A stretch of DNA of 64,000 bases. Origin: JBHFEI01 sp041928815. GTDB lineage: Bacteria > Pseudomonadota > Alphaproteobacteria > Rhizobiales > Rhizobiaceae. A program made the position numbers and the translations under genes. Position 1 is the first letter of the stretch, and every line of letters starts with the position of its first letter. The DNA lies in assembly GCF_041928815.1 (NCBI RefSeq), contig NZ_JBHFEI010000003.1, forward strand, positions 186,001-250,000, in the 5' to 3' direction. Of the stretch, positions 43,257-54,426 are shown one piece after another. The notes beneath the pieces were generated by a model, which was given only the letters and a program-made list of their open reading frames with translations, made no database searches and was not told the origin of the DNA.

Positions 43257-44438
43257 TCAGGCGTTGCGACGGGTGACGTGGCGGAGAAACGTCAGGAGCC
43301 CACCGGCGAGAAGGCCCCAGAAGGCGCCGGAGATGCCGGCAAACGCGATGCCGGAGGCGGTGACGAGGAAGGTGATCGCGGCCGCCTCGCGCTGGTCTTG
43401 ATCCCTGAAGGCGGCAAAGGCGGAGGCGGCGAAGGCGCCGACGAGCGCGAGCCCCGCCACCGCCTCGATCAGGATCGGTGGCGCCAGCCGGACGAAGGCC
43501 GTCACCGTGCCGGCGAAGAGGCCGAAGACGATGTAGACGCCGCCGGCGACGACAGCCGACCAGTAGCGCCGCCTTGGATCGGGATGGGAATCCTCGCCCG
43601 CGCACATGGCGGCGGTGATCGCCGCGAGGTTCACCGCATGGCCGCCGAAAGGGGCTGCGAGCAGCGAGAAGACGCCCGTCGCGGCGAAGAGCGGGCCGGG
43701 ATCGGGCTCGTAGCCATGCACCTTGAGGACCGCAATGCCGGGAATGTTCTGCGAGGCCATGGTGACGATGAAGAGCGGCATGGCCACGTTGACCACGCCG
43801 GCCAAGGTGAAGGACGGCATGACGAAGGCGACGGGCGGCCCGAGCGTTTCGGCGAGCCGGGCGAGGCTGCCGGCCGGGATCTCGACCCCGAAGGCAAGCA
43901 CGAGAATGAAGGCGAGGAGTGCGGCGGGCACGGCGAGCAGCCGGTTGATCGCGCCGCCCGCCGCCCAGGCGATCACGATCGGCAGGCCGAGCATCGGATC
44001 GAAGCCGATCGCCTTGACGGGGGCGAGGCAGAGATTGACGAGCACGCCCGCAAGCATGGCGTTTGCGAGCGGCGGGGGGATCGCGGCGACGGCGCGGCCG
44101 AGCGGCCTCCACAGGCCGGCGACGACGATCAGTCCGGCGCAGACGACAAAGCCGCCGACCGCAGCGGCGAAACCGCCGTCGATCATGCCCGAACTGGCGA
44201 GAAGCGCCGCCCCCGGCGTCGACCAGGCGATGCTGACGGGAAGCCGCGTCCAGAGGCTGAGGACGATCGCGCAGACGCCCATTGCCAGCGACAGCGCCAT
44301 CAGGCCGGAGGCGGCCTGCAGGGACGTGGCCCCGGCGCCGGTCAGGCCGTGCAGGACGACGGCGAAGCTGCTGGCGAAGCCGACGAAGGCGGTGAGGAAG
44401 CCCATGAACAGGCTTTGCGGGGAAAGATCGCGAATCAT
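43257..44438 (-). CDS. BenE family benzoate/H+ symporter-like transporter
   Basis: 393 residues from MIRDLSPQSLFMGFLTAFVGF. About twelve transmembrane helices. Family-typical segments include GFASSFAVVLHGL, TPGAALLAS, AFVMPSFTLAGVVNVAMPLFIVTMASQNIPG and FGGHAVNLAAITAAMCAG. BenE proteins bring benzoate or related compounds across the inner membrane with protons. No benzoate catabolic gene is nearby, so the substrate is open. It diverges from the GAF-Fis regulator with 231 bases between starts; that gap holds a CTATAT (44587-44592) but no clear -35. Confidence 0.9.
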   Translation of the reverse strand: MIRDLSPQSLFMGFLTAFVGFASSFAVVLHGLTGAGATSLQAASGLMALSLAMGVCAIVLSLWTRLPVSIAWSTPGAALLASSGMIDGGFAAAVGGFVVCAGLIVVAGLWRPLGRAVAAIPPPLANAMLAGVLVNLCLAPVKAIGFDPMLGLPIVIAWAAGGAINRLLAVPAALLAFILVLAFGVEIPAGSLARLAETLGPPVAFVMPSFTLAGVVNVAMPLFIVTMASQNIPGIAVLKVHGYEPDPGPLFAATGVFSLLAAPFGGHAVNLAAITAAMCAGEDSHPDPRRRYWSAVVAGGVYIVFGLFAGTVTAFVRLAPPILIEAVAGLALVGAFAASAFAAFRDQDQREAAAITFLVTASGIAFAGISGAFWGLLAGGLLTFLRHVTRRNA

Positions 44439-44669
44439 CGTGGAGGCCTGCGGCGGCGAGAGGGAACCCGGCCGCCCTATCACACCCGACCGGCGGGCAA
44501 CACGCGATTTTTACCGGCGCGTGCTCCCTGCCTCCGCGAATGCCTTGCACGGAGGTCGTATGGAGTGGACCCGCCGGATAGAATACCTATATTGGGTTGG
44601 CCGTCGGCGCAGGCATCGGTGATGCCCGCCCCGCCGCTTCAGGAGTGACGCTTTCGGGGAGGAAAGCCC

Positions 44670-45620
44670 ATGTCCGCAGCCCATTCTGACCATGTCTACA
44701 CCGTAGCCCAGACCTCGGCGGCGGCAAGCTCGCCGATTGCCGCCTCCTGGCGGCGCTGCCTGACGCTCTACGGCCTCCAGCCGGAAGAGACGCGCGCGCC
44801 GATGCGCCTGACGGAGGCGGAATTCCGCCATGCCTGTGACCATGCCGGCCATCTTCTGCCGGAGGCGGAGGCCGAACTCGACCGGCTCTTCGCCGTCGTC
44901 GGCCGCTCGGGCTGCTGCCTGCTCCTGACCGACGAGAACGGCGTGGCGCTCGACCGGCGCGGGTCGCCCTCGGACGACAAGGATTTCCGCGGCCTCGGTC
45001 TCTGGTCCGGCACGCTCTGGAGCGAGGCCTGCATCGGCACCAACGGCATCGGCACGGCGATCGCCGACGAGCGCCCGGTGATCATCCACCGCGATCAGCA
45101 TTTCCTCAGCCGCAACACCGGGCTCTCCTGCGCCACCGCGCCGATCCGCGACCATCGCGGACGGATCACCGCGGCGCTCGACATTTCCACCTGCCGCGAG
45201 GACGCGTCCGACGCGACGATCTCGATCCTGTCGCAGGCCGTGCGCGACGCGGCGGGGCGGATCGAGGCCAATCTCTTCCGCCGCGCCTTCGAGGATGCGC
45301 GCATCCTCTGGGTGCCGGCGGCGGCCGGCCGCAGCGCCCCGGCGCTGATCGCCGTCGACCGCGACGATCTCGTCCTCGGCGCCACCCGCGCGGCGCGGCT
45401 GGCGCTGAACATCGACGACCGGCGGATCGAGGCCGGCATTCCCGCCGGTGATCTCCTGAACGAGGCGCCGCGCGAGGGCGAGGACCTGCCCGACGCCGAG
45501 CGGGCGGCGCTGCGCCGCGTGCTGTCGCGGGCCGGTGGCAACGTGTCGGCCGCCGCCGATATCCTCGGCATCAGCCGCGCGACGCTGTACCGCAAGATGA
45601 AGAAGCTCGCCCTCAACTGA
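44670..45620 (+). CDS. GAF-domain regulator with Fis-type HTH, lacking an AAA+ domain
   Basis: 316 residues. The N-terminal 190 residues match the sensor part of AcoR-type activators: SWRRCLTLYGL at the start, then a GAF domain with LLTDENGVALDRRG, WSEACIGTNGIGTAI and RNTGLSCATAPIRDHRGRI. The C-terminal 45 residues are a Fis helix-turn-helix (VLSRAGGNVSAAADILGISRATLYRKMKK). The sigma-54-contacting AAA+ domain between them is missing. It probably regulates the aldehyde dehydrogenase gene downstream through the inverted repeat at 45655-45672. As it cannot remodel sigma-54, it should act on a sigma-70 promoter or repress. Confidence 0.88.
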   Translation: MSAAHSDHVYTVAQTSAAASSPIAASWRRCLTLYGLQPEETRAPMRLTEAEFRHACDHAGHLLPEAEAELDRLFAVVGRSGCCLLLTDENGVALDRRGSPSDDKDFRGLGLWSGTLWSEACIGTNGIGTAIADERPVIIHRDQHFLSRNTGLSCATAPIRDHRGRITAALDISTCREDASDATISILSQAVRDAAGRIEANLFRRAFEDARILWVPAAAGRSAPALIAVDRDDLVLGATRAARLALNIDDRRIEAGIPAGDLLNEAPREGEDLPDAERAALRRVLSRAGGNVSAAADILGISRATLYRKMKKLALN

Positions 45621-45654
45621 ATTGCTGCGGTGCAATATAGCAATCGGCAGGCCC

Positions 45655-45672
45655 TGTCGCAGAATTGAGACA
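45655..45672. promoter_or_regulatory. Inverted repeat, candidate operator of the aldehyde dehydrogenase gene
   Basis: TGTC-G-CA-GAAT-TG-A-GACA is an 18-base interrupted palindrome (outer bases C/G add one more pair on each side). It lies between the GAF-Fis regulator gene and the aldehyde dehydrogenase gene, about 107 bases before the ATG. TGT...ACA-type repeats are usual targets of AcoR-like Fis-HTH proteins. A second repeat, ATTGCT-N12-AGCAAT, lies just upstream at 45621-45644. Confidence 0.5.
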
Positions 45673-45778
45673 GGTTCGGGCGATGCCTCTCCCCGCCCGT
45701 CTTACCCTCCGAAGCGATCCGGTGCAGTGTTCCTTCCATCAGCTCGGTCGAGACTGTGTTCTCTGGGAGGAATTGTTC

Positions 45779-47287
<1,509 letters not shown>

Positions 47288-47318
47288 CCGGCGGAAAGCC
47301 TCCAGGACCCGCCGTCCC

Positions 47319-47348
47319 GGCTCCCGGCCTCGTGCCGGGAGCCTTTTT
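47319..47348 (+). terminator. Terminator between aldehyde dehydrogenase and DUF779 genes
   Basis: GGCTCCCGGC (47319-47328) pairs with GCCGGGAGCC (47334-47343) around 5 bases, followed by TTTTT. It would limit read-through into the DUF779 gene, so that gene may have its own promoter or receive only part of the transcription. Confidence 0.88.
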
Positions 47349-47419
47349 GTCATGAAGGGATGCGGGTGTCGCAGGATCGGCCCGTCCGCAAACGAAACGA
47401 AACCAGGGAGGACAGGAGA

Positions 47420-47809
47420 ATGGACCAGACGGTCAACGGCGAGCCGCGGGTGCTGGCGACGGAAGAGGCGCTCGCCTTCATCCGCGACATTCAACAGGAT
47501 CATCCCGAGATCCTGTTCCACCAGTCCGGCGGCTGCTGCGACGGCTCCTCGCCGATGTGCTATCCGAAGGACGATTACATCGTCGGCGACAGGGACGTGA
47601 AGCTCGGCGAGGTCGGGGGCGTGCCGGTCTATATCAGCGCCAGCCAGTTCGAGGTCTGGAAGCACACGCAACTCATTCTCGACGTCGTGCCGGGGCGCGG
47701 CGGCATGTTCTCGCTCGACAACGGCCGCGAGCGCCGCTTCCTCACCCGGTCGCGCCTCTTCGGCGGCGGCGAGGCCTGCGCCGTTCCGCAGGGTGCTGCG
47801 GCGCGCTGA
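47420..47809 (+). CDS. DUF779 family protein
   Basis: 129 residues from MDQTVNGEPRVLATEEALAF; GGGAGGACAGGAG precedes the ATG. HQSGGCCDGSSPMCYP, with three cysteines close together, is the family signature and could bind a metal or cluster. DUF779 genes sit next to acetaldehyde dehydrogenase genes in many bacteria, so an accessory role in that pathway is likely; none is proven. Its stop is 6 bases from that of prs (convergent). Confidence 0.92.
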   Translation: MDQTVNGEPRVLATEEALAFIRDIQQDHPEILFHQSGGCCDGSSPMCYPKDDYIVGDRDVKLGEVGGVPVYISASQFEVWKHTQLILDVVPGRGGMFSLDNGRERRFLTRSRLFGGGEACAVPQGAAAR

Positions 47810-47815
47810 GGACGC

Positions 47816-48748
<933 letters not shown>

Positions 48749-48957
48749 CGATGGTCCGCCTGTGCTGGCGCCTCATCATCATCCGGCTGTCATCCCCGGA
48801 GGATAGCGTATGCGCGACTTCGTAAGGCCCGGAACGGCACCGGTCATCCGGGGCTGAGGCGCTTTTTACCGCCCCGCGTTTCGAATGCAAGTGGCCAGAT
48901 CCGGCACGGTCTGCTTTATCCGGAAAAGATTAATGGCCTGTCCCCGGCACGCCACGA

Positions 48958-49698
48958 TCAGCCTGCGCGGCCGTTTTTCCAGGCGACATAGTCGGCGATC
49001 GTCTTCGTCGCGATGGCGCGCATCGTGTCGGCCGGCACGCCGGACCAGGGGTTGGACGAGGCCGGTCCCGCCGTGTCCTGGCCCTGGATGCGGTGCAGCC
49101 GGTTGCCCGACGCGTCGAGCACGTCCCAGACATAGACGATCGTGGTCTTGCCGCCGTCCGAAAGCGCGGAGAAATAGCCCTTCAGCATGTGCCGGCTGGC
49201 GCCGTCCGAGGCGCCGCGGATCGTCAGCCCCGCCGCGCGCGCATCGGCGCCGAGCTGTCGCGAAAGCGGCGTGACGGCCTCGACCGGCGCCCCGATGATC
49301 GGCAGGAAGCGGATGGTCTCGCTGCTCTCGGCCGGTGCCGCCGCTGTGGGGGCGGGGTTTGTCCGTTGCGGTGTCGCCGCCGGCTGCGCATCGCCTCTTG
49401 CGAGGGCGGCCGCCTGGCCGTCGAGCGTTCCGGGCCCGTCGCGGAAGGTGGGGTCGGCGCCGCGCGCGATCGGGCGTTGCGGCCTCCCTCCCGCCGTATC
49501 CGTCGCCGGCGGCAGGTCCTGCCGGCCGACCGTGGTGCCGGGTTCGCTCGCCATCCGCTCCGTGTCCGCCTGGGTCACCGGAGTGGAGACGCCGCTGCCG
49601 ACATCGACCTGCGGTGTCAGGGCGTCCGTGCTGTTGCAGCCGGCCGCCAGGACGCCCGTCGCGACAAGTGCCAGGATCGCGAGGATCCGCTTCGGCAT
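48958..49698 (-). CDS. Putative lipoprotein
   Basis: 246 residues. The signal peptide ends in a lipobox, MPKRILAILALVATGVLAAGC, so the mature protein starts at Cys21 with an N-terminal lipid. A Pro/Ala/Thr-rich linker of about 100 residues follows, then a compact C-terminal domain (about 130-246; GAPVEAVTPLSRQLGADARAAGLTI, TTIVYVWDVLDASGNRLHRIQG). I do not recognise the family. It sits between prs and the creatinase-fold gene, and lgt, the enzyme that would lipidate it, lies 4 kb upstream on the same strand. Confidence 0.85.
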   Translation of the reverse strand: MPKRILAILALVATGVLAAGCNSTDALTPQVDVGSGVSTPVTQADTERMASEPGTTVGRQDLPPATDTAGGRPQRPIARGADPTFRDGPGTLDGQAAALARGDAQPAATPQRTNPAPTAAAPAESSETIRFLPIIGAPVEAVTPLSRQLGADARAAGLTIRGASDGASRHMLKGYFSALSDGGKTTIVYVWDVLDASGNRLHRIQGQDTAGPASSNPWSGVPADTMRAIATKTIADYVAWKNGRAG

Positions 49699-49769
49699 TC
49701 CCAGTCCTCCAGCGCCGCTTTCCTCGCCGGTTTTACGAAGCGGCGGCGGCCGCTGTCAATCGCGAGGGC

Positions 49770-50921
49770 TCACAGCGCGATCGCATCGAGCCCGAAGCGC
49801 GAGAGCGGCCGCGGCGAATCGCCGGTCGTCAGGTAGGTCTGGCCGAGCATCATCGCCGCGCCGCTGTCGGAATCCACGACGATGACGTGGACGAAGAGGG
49901 ACATGTCCGCCGCGATCTCCTGGGGATTGCCGGCATGGAACATCTGGTGCTCCATCCAGGACGGTGCGAAGCGGGCGCCGAGCGAATAGCCGCAGGTGTT
50001 CAGCCGGTGCTTGGCGAGGCCGCGTTCCTCCATCATGCGCGCATGCACGTCGAAGACGGTGCCGAACGTATGGCCGGGACGCAGCACCATCTCGATCGCC
50101 TGGATCGTCTCCCGGCAGGCGCTGTAGAGTTCGCGCTGGCGGTTCGACGGCGTGCCGATGGCGATCGTGCGCATCATCGCCGCGTGGTAATGCGCGCTGG
50201 CGCCCGCCCATTCGAGCGTCAGCTGGTCCTGCGTGTCGAGCATGCGGCGGCCCGACTTGTAGCGGATCAGCAGCGCATCCGCGCCCGAGCCGATGACGAA
50301 GGGGTTGGCGGGATAGTCGCCGCCGCGCGACAGCACCGCGGCCTGCATCGCCGCGAGAATGTCCGCCTCGCCGGCGCCGGGACGGATCAGCGGCAGCGCC
50401 GCGTCGAGCGCGGCGTCGGCAAGGGCGGCGGCGGTCTCGATATGGGCGATCTCGGCCGGGCTCTTCACCAGCCGCAGCCGGCTGACGAGGGAGGAGGCGT
50501 CGACGAGCGTGCCGAAGGTGCTCAACTGGTTGTCGATCAGCCGCGCGACATGGCCGGTCATGCCGTGGGTGTCGTATTCGACGCCGATGCGCGCGCCGAG
50601 CAGGTCGAGGTCGCTCAGCAGGTTCTTGAGGTCCATCGTCGGGTCGGCATTGGCCCGGTCGATCCAGATCTGGATCGTCTCGATGTTCGACGTATGGCGG
50701 GCCTGGCGCAGGTCGGGCGAGCGGGTGAGCAGGACCATGCCGCCATCCGCCGTGACGACGAGGGTCTGGAAGAAGCAGAAGCCGAACGTGTCGTACCCCG
50801 TCAGCCAGTACATGCTCTCCTGCGCGAAGAGCAGAACGGCGTCGAGCTTCTCGGCCCGCATCGCCGCCGTCAGGCGGCCAAGGCGGGCCTCGTATTCGTC
50901 CTGGGTGAAGTGCAGCGCCAT
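49770..50921 (-). CDS. M24/creatinase-fold protein lacking the metal ligands
   Basis: 383 residues from MALHFTQDEYEARLGRL. An N-terminal creatinase domain (about 1-135; VLLFAQESMYWLTGYDTFGF) is followed by the pita-bread M24 domain. In aminopeptidase P this domain carries five metal ligands; here the usual D...D appears as LEWAGASAHYHAAMMRT, the His motif as CGYSLGARF, and the last Glu region as GAAMMLGQTY. The ligands appear to be replaced, as in creatinase. It is therefore more likely a metal-free hydrolase of a small amide, such as a creatine- or ectoine-like compound, than a peptidase. It starts 2 bases before the pgeF stop. Confidence 0.85.
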   Translation of the reverse strand: MALHFTQDEYEARLGRLTAAMRAEKLDAVLLFAQESMYWLTGYDTFGFCFFQTLVVTADGGMVLLTRSPDLRQARHTSNIETIQIWIDRANADPTMDLKNLLSDLDLLGARIGVEYDTHGMTGHVARLIDNQLSTFGTLVDASSLVSRLRLVKSPAEIAHIETAAALADAALDAALPLIRPGAGEADILAAMQAAVLSRGGDYPANPFVIGSGADALLIRYKSGRRMLDTQDQLTLEWAGASAHYHAAMMRTIAIGTPSNRQRELYSACRETIQAIEMVLRPGHTFGTVFDVHARMMEERGLAKHRLNTCGYSLGARFAPSWMEHQMFHAGNPQEIAADMSLFVHVIVVDSDSGAAMMLGQTYLTTGDSPRPLSRFGLDAIAL

Positions 50922-50922
50922 G

Positions 50923-51717
50923 TCAGGCCTCCCGGAGCGCGATGGCGGATATCTGCCGGCCGTAGTCCGGCTCGCCTCTGTGGGTCGTGCGCCGATAGGA
51001 GAAGAACCGGTCCTCCTCCGCATAGGTGCAGAGCCCGAGGTCGCTCGCCGTGACGCCTGCGGCGCGCAGGCGGTGAAGCGTCAGCCCCGGCAGGTCGAAC
51101 AAGGCATGGCCGGGCCGTGGCGACGGCGTGAAGAAGGCCGCGTAGCCGGGGTCGTGCACAACGAAGCGTTCGACGAATTCGGCGCCAACCTCGTAGTTCG
51201 GCTGGGTGATCGAGGGACCGAGGCAGGCATGGATGGCATCGCGCCGCGCGCCGAGCGCGACCATCGCGGCAATCGTGTTCTCCAGCACGCCGGTCAGCGC
51301 CCCCTTCCATCCGGCATGGGCGGCGCCGATGACGCGGGCCTGCGCGTCTGCGAAGAGGATCGGACCGCAATCGGCGGAGAGCACGCCGAGGACGATTCCG
51401 GGTAGGCGCGTCACCATCGCATCCGCCTGCGGTCGTTCCGCCCGGTTTTCCGGCGTCACCGTCACGACATCGGGGGAGTGGACCTGATGCACGGTCGCAA
51501 GCCGGTCGGGTGAAAGCCCGAAGCGGGCGGCGACGCGGGCCCGGTTCGCGGCGACCCGGTCCGGATCGTCCCTGGAGCCGACCCCGACATTGAGGCTTTC
51601 ATAGATCCCCTGCGAGAGGCCGCCGCGGCGGGTGAAGTAGCCGTGGGCCACGCCCGGCGCCAGGACGCCCAGGCTCGGGCTTTCGATCGGCAGAGGCGGC
51701 GGAGCGTCGGAGGTCAT
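50923..51717 (-). CDS. pgeF: Peptidoglycan editing factor/purine nucleoside phosphorylase (YfiH/LACC1 family)
   Basis: 264 residues from MTSDAPPPLPIESPSLG; the frame is open further upstream (to 51945) but that part is Pro/Arg-rich and not conserved. Zinc-site residues are present: HQVHS (His), LSADCGPILF (Cys) and GAAHAGWKGAL (His). Members cleave purine nucleosides, and the E. coli protein keeps wrong amino acids out of peptidoglycan precursors. In rhizobia it lies with lgt and midA, as here. A 234-base gap (51718-51951) separates it from midA. Confidence 0.94.
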   Translation of the reverse strand: MTSDAPPPLPIESPSLGVLAPGVAHGYFTRRGGLSQGIYESLNVGVGSRDDPDRVAANRARVAARFGLSPDRLATVHQVHSPDVVTVTPENRAERPQADAMVTRLPGIVLGVLSADCGPILFADAQARVIGAAHAGWKGALTGVLENTIAAMVALGARRDAIHACLGPSITQPNYEVGAEFVERFVVHDPGYAAFFTPSPRPGHALFDLPGLTLHRLRAAGVTASDLGLCTYAEEDRFFSYRRTTHRGEPDYGRQISAIALREA

Positions 51718-51951
51718 CGGCAGGGTCTTCCTTCCGTCAGGGGCGGGCGCAGGCGGTCCCGGAACGCGAACGCATCGTCTGCCTGTCCGGGGCGACCGGC
51801 CATGGCCCGCCAAGGAACGCATCGCGGCAGGCGCTCTGTCGCGTCTCTTGTGGGACGCGCGAGGCGGAATGCCCCGGTCGGGACGCCGTCGCGGCGTGGG
51901 CACGATGGTGGCGTCCGTTCTCCCGGCTGTCAATGACGCCCGCATGGGCGC

Positions 51952-53046
51952 TCATTTCTGGAACGGCACGAGATCGACGCCGGGGCTGCTGATGGCGAGC
52001 ACCTTGAAGAGCTCGCCCATCTTACCGACGCCGGCACCCGCGAGCCTCTCGACCCCGAGCCGGATCGTTTCCTGCGTGATCGCGTCCTTGTCGTTGCCGA
52101 GCGCGGAGGCGCGCTCGATCAGGCCGAGGGCGACGAGGAAATCGCCCTGCCGGACGAGGCCGTTGATCCGCAACCCTTCCGTCGCCGCACGGCGCGCCAG
52201 CATTTCGAAATCCACATGGCTCGTCAGGTCCGCCTCGCCGGGATGGGCGAGCGGCGGATCGTACTGGTGCTCGCGCACGGCCTGCAGCGTGTCGCCGAAC
52301 CCGGTCGCCAGATGCCCGTAGTCGATGATGAGCGCGGTGCCGCCGGTCCTGCGGATATGGGCGGCGATCGCCGCCATCACGGCGTCGCGCGCGGGCGCGT
52401 ATTCGAAGAGGGTGCCGACCGGAACGCGGGCCGCCGGCTGCGGCAGGAGGTCGGGGTCGAGAGAGGCGACGCCGGCGGCGAAGGTCAGCGCGCCCTCCGC
52501 GTCGAGCCCGACGAGGCGTTCGCGGAAGCCGAATTCCGTCTGGACGAACTGGCGGATCGGGATCGCATCGAACAGCTCGTTGGCGGCAAGAAGCAGGAAG
52601 TTCTGTGGCAGCGTGTCGAAACTGTCGTGCCAGGCGATCTTGTACTTGTGCGCCACCAGCGTCTGCGTCTGGATCCGGCGCAGCCGCGCGCTCGTCTCGA
52701 CCAGATGGACGTCGAGCGCCTCGTAGAGCGCCGGCGCGGCGCGGGCAATGACGCGCAGCATGTCCGACATCATCGTGCCGCGGCCGGGACCGATCTCGGC
52801 GAGGGACACCGGGACGGGCGCGCCATGGCGCTGCCAGGCATGGATGAAGAAGACGCCGAGCATCTCGCCGAACAGCTGGCTGATCTCGGGAGCGGTGGTG
52901 AAGTCGCCCTCCCGCCCGAAAGGCTCCCGCGTCTTGTAGTAGCCGTGCTCGGGATCGGCGAGGCAGAGCGAGAAATAGTCGGTGATGCTGATCGGGCCCT
53001 GGGCGCGGATGATCGCCTTGATCTTCTCGGCAAGCGGTGTGGTCAT
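51952..53046 (-). CDS. SAM-dependent methyltransferase, MidA/NDUFAF7 family
   Basis: 364 residues. The methyltransferase motif I is SLAEIGPGRGTMMSDMLRV near residue 84; FTTAPEISQLFGEMLGVF and NELFDAIPIRQFV are also diagnostic of this family (formerly DUF185). The mitochondrial homologue methylates an arginine of a complex I subunit and is needed for complex I assembly; the bacterial role is likely similar but unproven. The start overlaps the lgt stop by 4 bases, so lgt and this gene are coupled. Confidence 0.93.
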   Translation of the reverse strand: MTTPLAEKIKAIIRAQGPISITDYFSLCLADPEHGYYKTREPFGREGDFTTAPEISQLFGEMLGVFFIHAWQRHGAPVPVSLAEIGPGRGTMMSDMLRVIARAAPALYEALDVHLVETSARLRRIQTQTLVAHKYKIAWHDSFDTLPQNFLLLAANELFDAIPIRQFVQTEFGFRERLVGLDAEGALTFAAGVASLDPDLLPQPAARVPVGTLFEYAPARDAVMAAIAAHIRRTGGTALIIDYGHLATGFGDTLQAVREHQYDPPLAHPGEADLTSHVDFEMLARRAATEGLRINGLVRQGDFLVALGLIERASALGNDKDAITQETIRLGVERLAGAGVGKMGELFKVLAISSPGVDLVPFQK

Positions 53047-53906
53047 GGCAGCGCCTGCCTGTCGTTCGGCTGGACGCCGTTGCGCCTCGCGCGGAGAATG
53101 AGGCCGATGCCGAGCAGCGCCATCGGCAGGGAGAGGAGCATGCCCATGGTCAGCCAGCCGCCGGCGAGATAGCCGAGCTGCGCGTCCGGCTCGCGGAAGA
53201 ACTCGACGAAGATGCGCGCCGACGCATAGACGAGGATGAAGGTGCCGCTGACGAGGCCCGGCCTGGCGAGGGCGCCGCGCCGATAGATGAGGAAGGCGAG
53301 CAGGGCGAGGAGGAACAGTCCTTCCAGCGCCGCCTCGTAGAGCTGGCTCGGATGGCGGGCGAAGGGACCGGCGCCGGGAAAGATCACCGCCCAGGGCGCC
53401 GAGGAGAGCCGGCCCCAGAGCTCGCCGTTGATGAAGTTGGCGAGCCTGCCGAAGAGGAGGCCGATCGGCACCACGGCGGCGACGACATCGAACAGGCTCA
53501 GCGGGCGGATGCCGCGCTTCCGGGAAAAGAGAATCATGGCGAGGGTCGTGCCGATCAAGCCGCCATGGAACGACATGCCGCCGTTCCAGATCTCGAAGGC
53601 GCGCAGCGGATTGGCGGCGACGGCGGCAAAATCATAAAAGAGGATGTAACCGATCCGCCCGCCGCCCACGATGCCGGCCGCGATCCAGAAGATGACGTCG
53701 TCGATCTCCGTCAGCGTCATCGCCGCCTTGCCTTCCGGCCACAGGCGGGGATCGGCGAGAAGCCGGCGTGCGTAGAACCAGCCGAGCAGGATGCCCGCGA
53801 CATAGGCAAGCCCGTACCAGTGCACGGCCAACGGCCCGACGGCGAAGGCGATCGGGTCGATCTGCGGGAAGGGCAGGATGGCGAGAAGGCCGGCGAGATG
53901 GGTCAC
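53043..53906 (-). CDS. lgt: Prolipoprotein diacylglyceryl transferase
   Basis: 287 residues, seven transmembrane helices. Catalytic and lipid-binding regions: WYGLAYVAGILLGW, GGRIGYILFYD, MSFHGGLIG with His, GRLANFINGELWGR with the family signature, and RHPSQLYEA. It transfers diacylglycerol from phosphatidylglycerol to the Cys of prolipoproteins on the inner membrane. First gene of lgt-midA-(pgeF). It diverges from ubiK across 191 bases. Confidence 0.97.
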   Translation of the reverse strand: MTHLAGLLAILPFPQIDPIAFAVGPLAVHWYGLAYVAGILLGWFYARRLLADPRLWPEGKAAMTLTEIDDVIFWIAAGIVGGGRIGYILFYDFAAVAANPLRAFEIWNGGMSFHGGLIGTTLAMILFSRKRGIRPLSLFDVVAAVVPIGLLFGRLANFINGELWGRLSSAPWAVIFPGAGPFARHPSQLYEAALEGLFLLALLAFLIYRRGALARPGLVSGTFILVYASARIFVEFFREPDAQLGYLAGGWLTMGMLLSLPMALLGIGLILRARRNGVQPNDRQALP

Positions 53907-54097
53907 GTTGTCGGAAAATCCTGAGCAAACATCGGGTTCCGGACCATGGCGTCCGGCCTTGAGCCGGTCAAGCGGGGGGCCCGGGCGTCAACAGCTGATT
54001 GGCGCCTTTTTCCTTGCATCGGGGGATCCCGTCTCCTACCTCAGGGGCAAGGCTGGACATAGCGTCCGGTCCGCCACGATCAATGGAGGCCAGGACG

Positions 54098-54358
54098 ATG
54101 ACGACGGGCACGAACCGCATTCTCGACGACTTTGCCAAGCTGATGACGGATGCCGCCGGTGCCGCGCAGGGTGTGCGCCGGGAAATGGAGACGGCCTTCC
54201 GGGCGCAGGCCGAGCGCGTGCTGAACTCGATGGACGTCGTCCGCCGCGAGGATTTCGAGGCCGTGCGCGACATGGCGGTGAAGGCGCGCGAGGAAAACGA
54301 CGTGCTTGCCGCCCGCATCGCCGCGCTGGAGGCGAAGATCGCCGGCCAGGCGTCCTGA
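54098..54358 (+). CDS. ubiK: UbiK family accessory factor
   Basis: 86 residues from MTTGTNRILDDFAKLMTDAAG; GGAGG precedes the ATG. The layout is amphipathic helix plus C-terminal coiled coil (MAVKAREENDVLAARIAALEAKI), with the conserved VRREDFEAVRDMA, as in UbiK/BMFP proteins. These trimeric, membrane-fusing proteins help ubiquinone synthesis in E. coli. An upstream in-frame extension has no family match. A strong terminator follows. Confidence 0.92.
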   Translation: MTTGTNRILDDFAKLMTDAAGAAQGVRREMETAFRAQAERVLNSMDVVRREDFEAVRDMAVKAREENDVLAARIAALEAKIAGQAS

Positions 54359-54388
54359 CCGTCCTGAAATCACACAAGCGTTGCGCCG

Positions 54389-54426
54389 GCGCGCGGGTGG
54401 CGGATGCTGCCCGCGCGCTTGTTTTT
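54389..54426 (+). terminator. Rho-independent terminator of ubiK
   Basis: GCGCGCGGG (54389-54397) pairs with CCCGCGCGC (54410-54418), followed by TTGTTTTT. It lies 31 bases after the ubiK stop. Confidence 0.88.

Noticed and set aside
45621..45778. Sigma-54 promoter before the aldehyde dehydrogenase gene
   Set aside because: No TGGC-N8/9-TTGC element with correct spacing was found, and the adjacent regulator lacks the sigma-54-contacting AAA+ domain.
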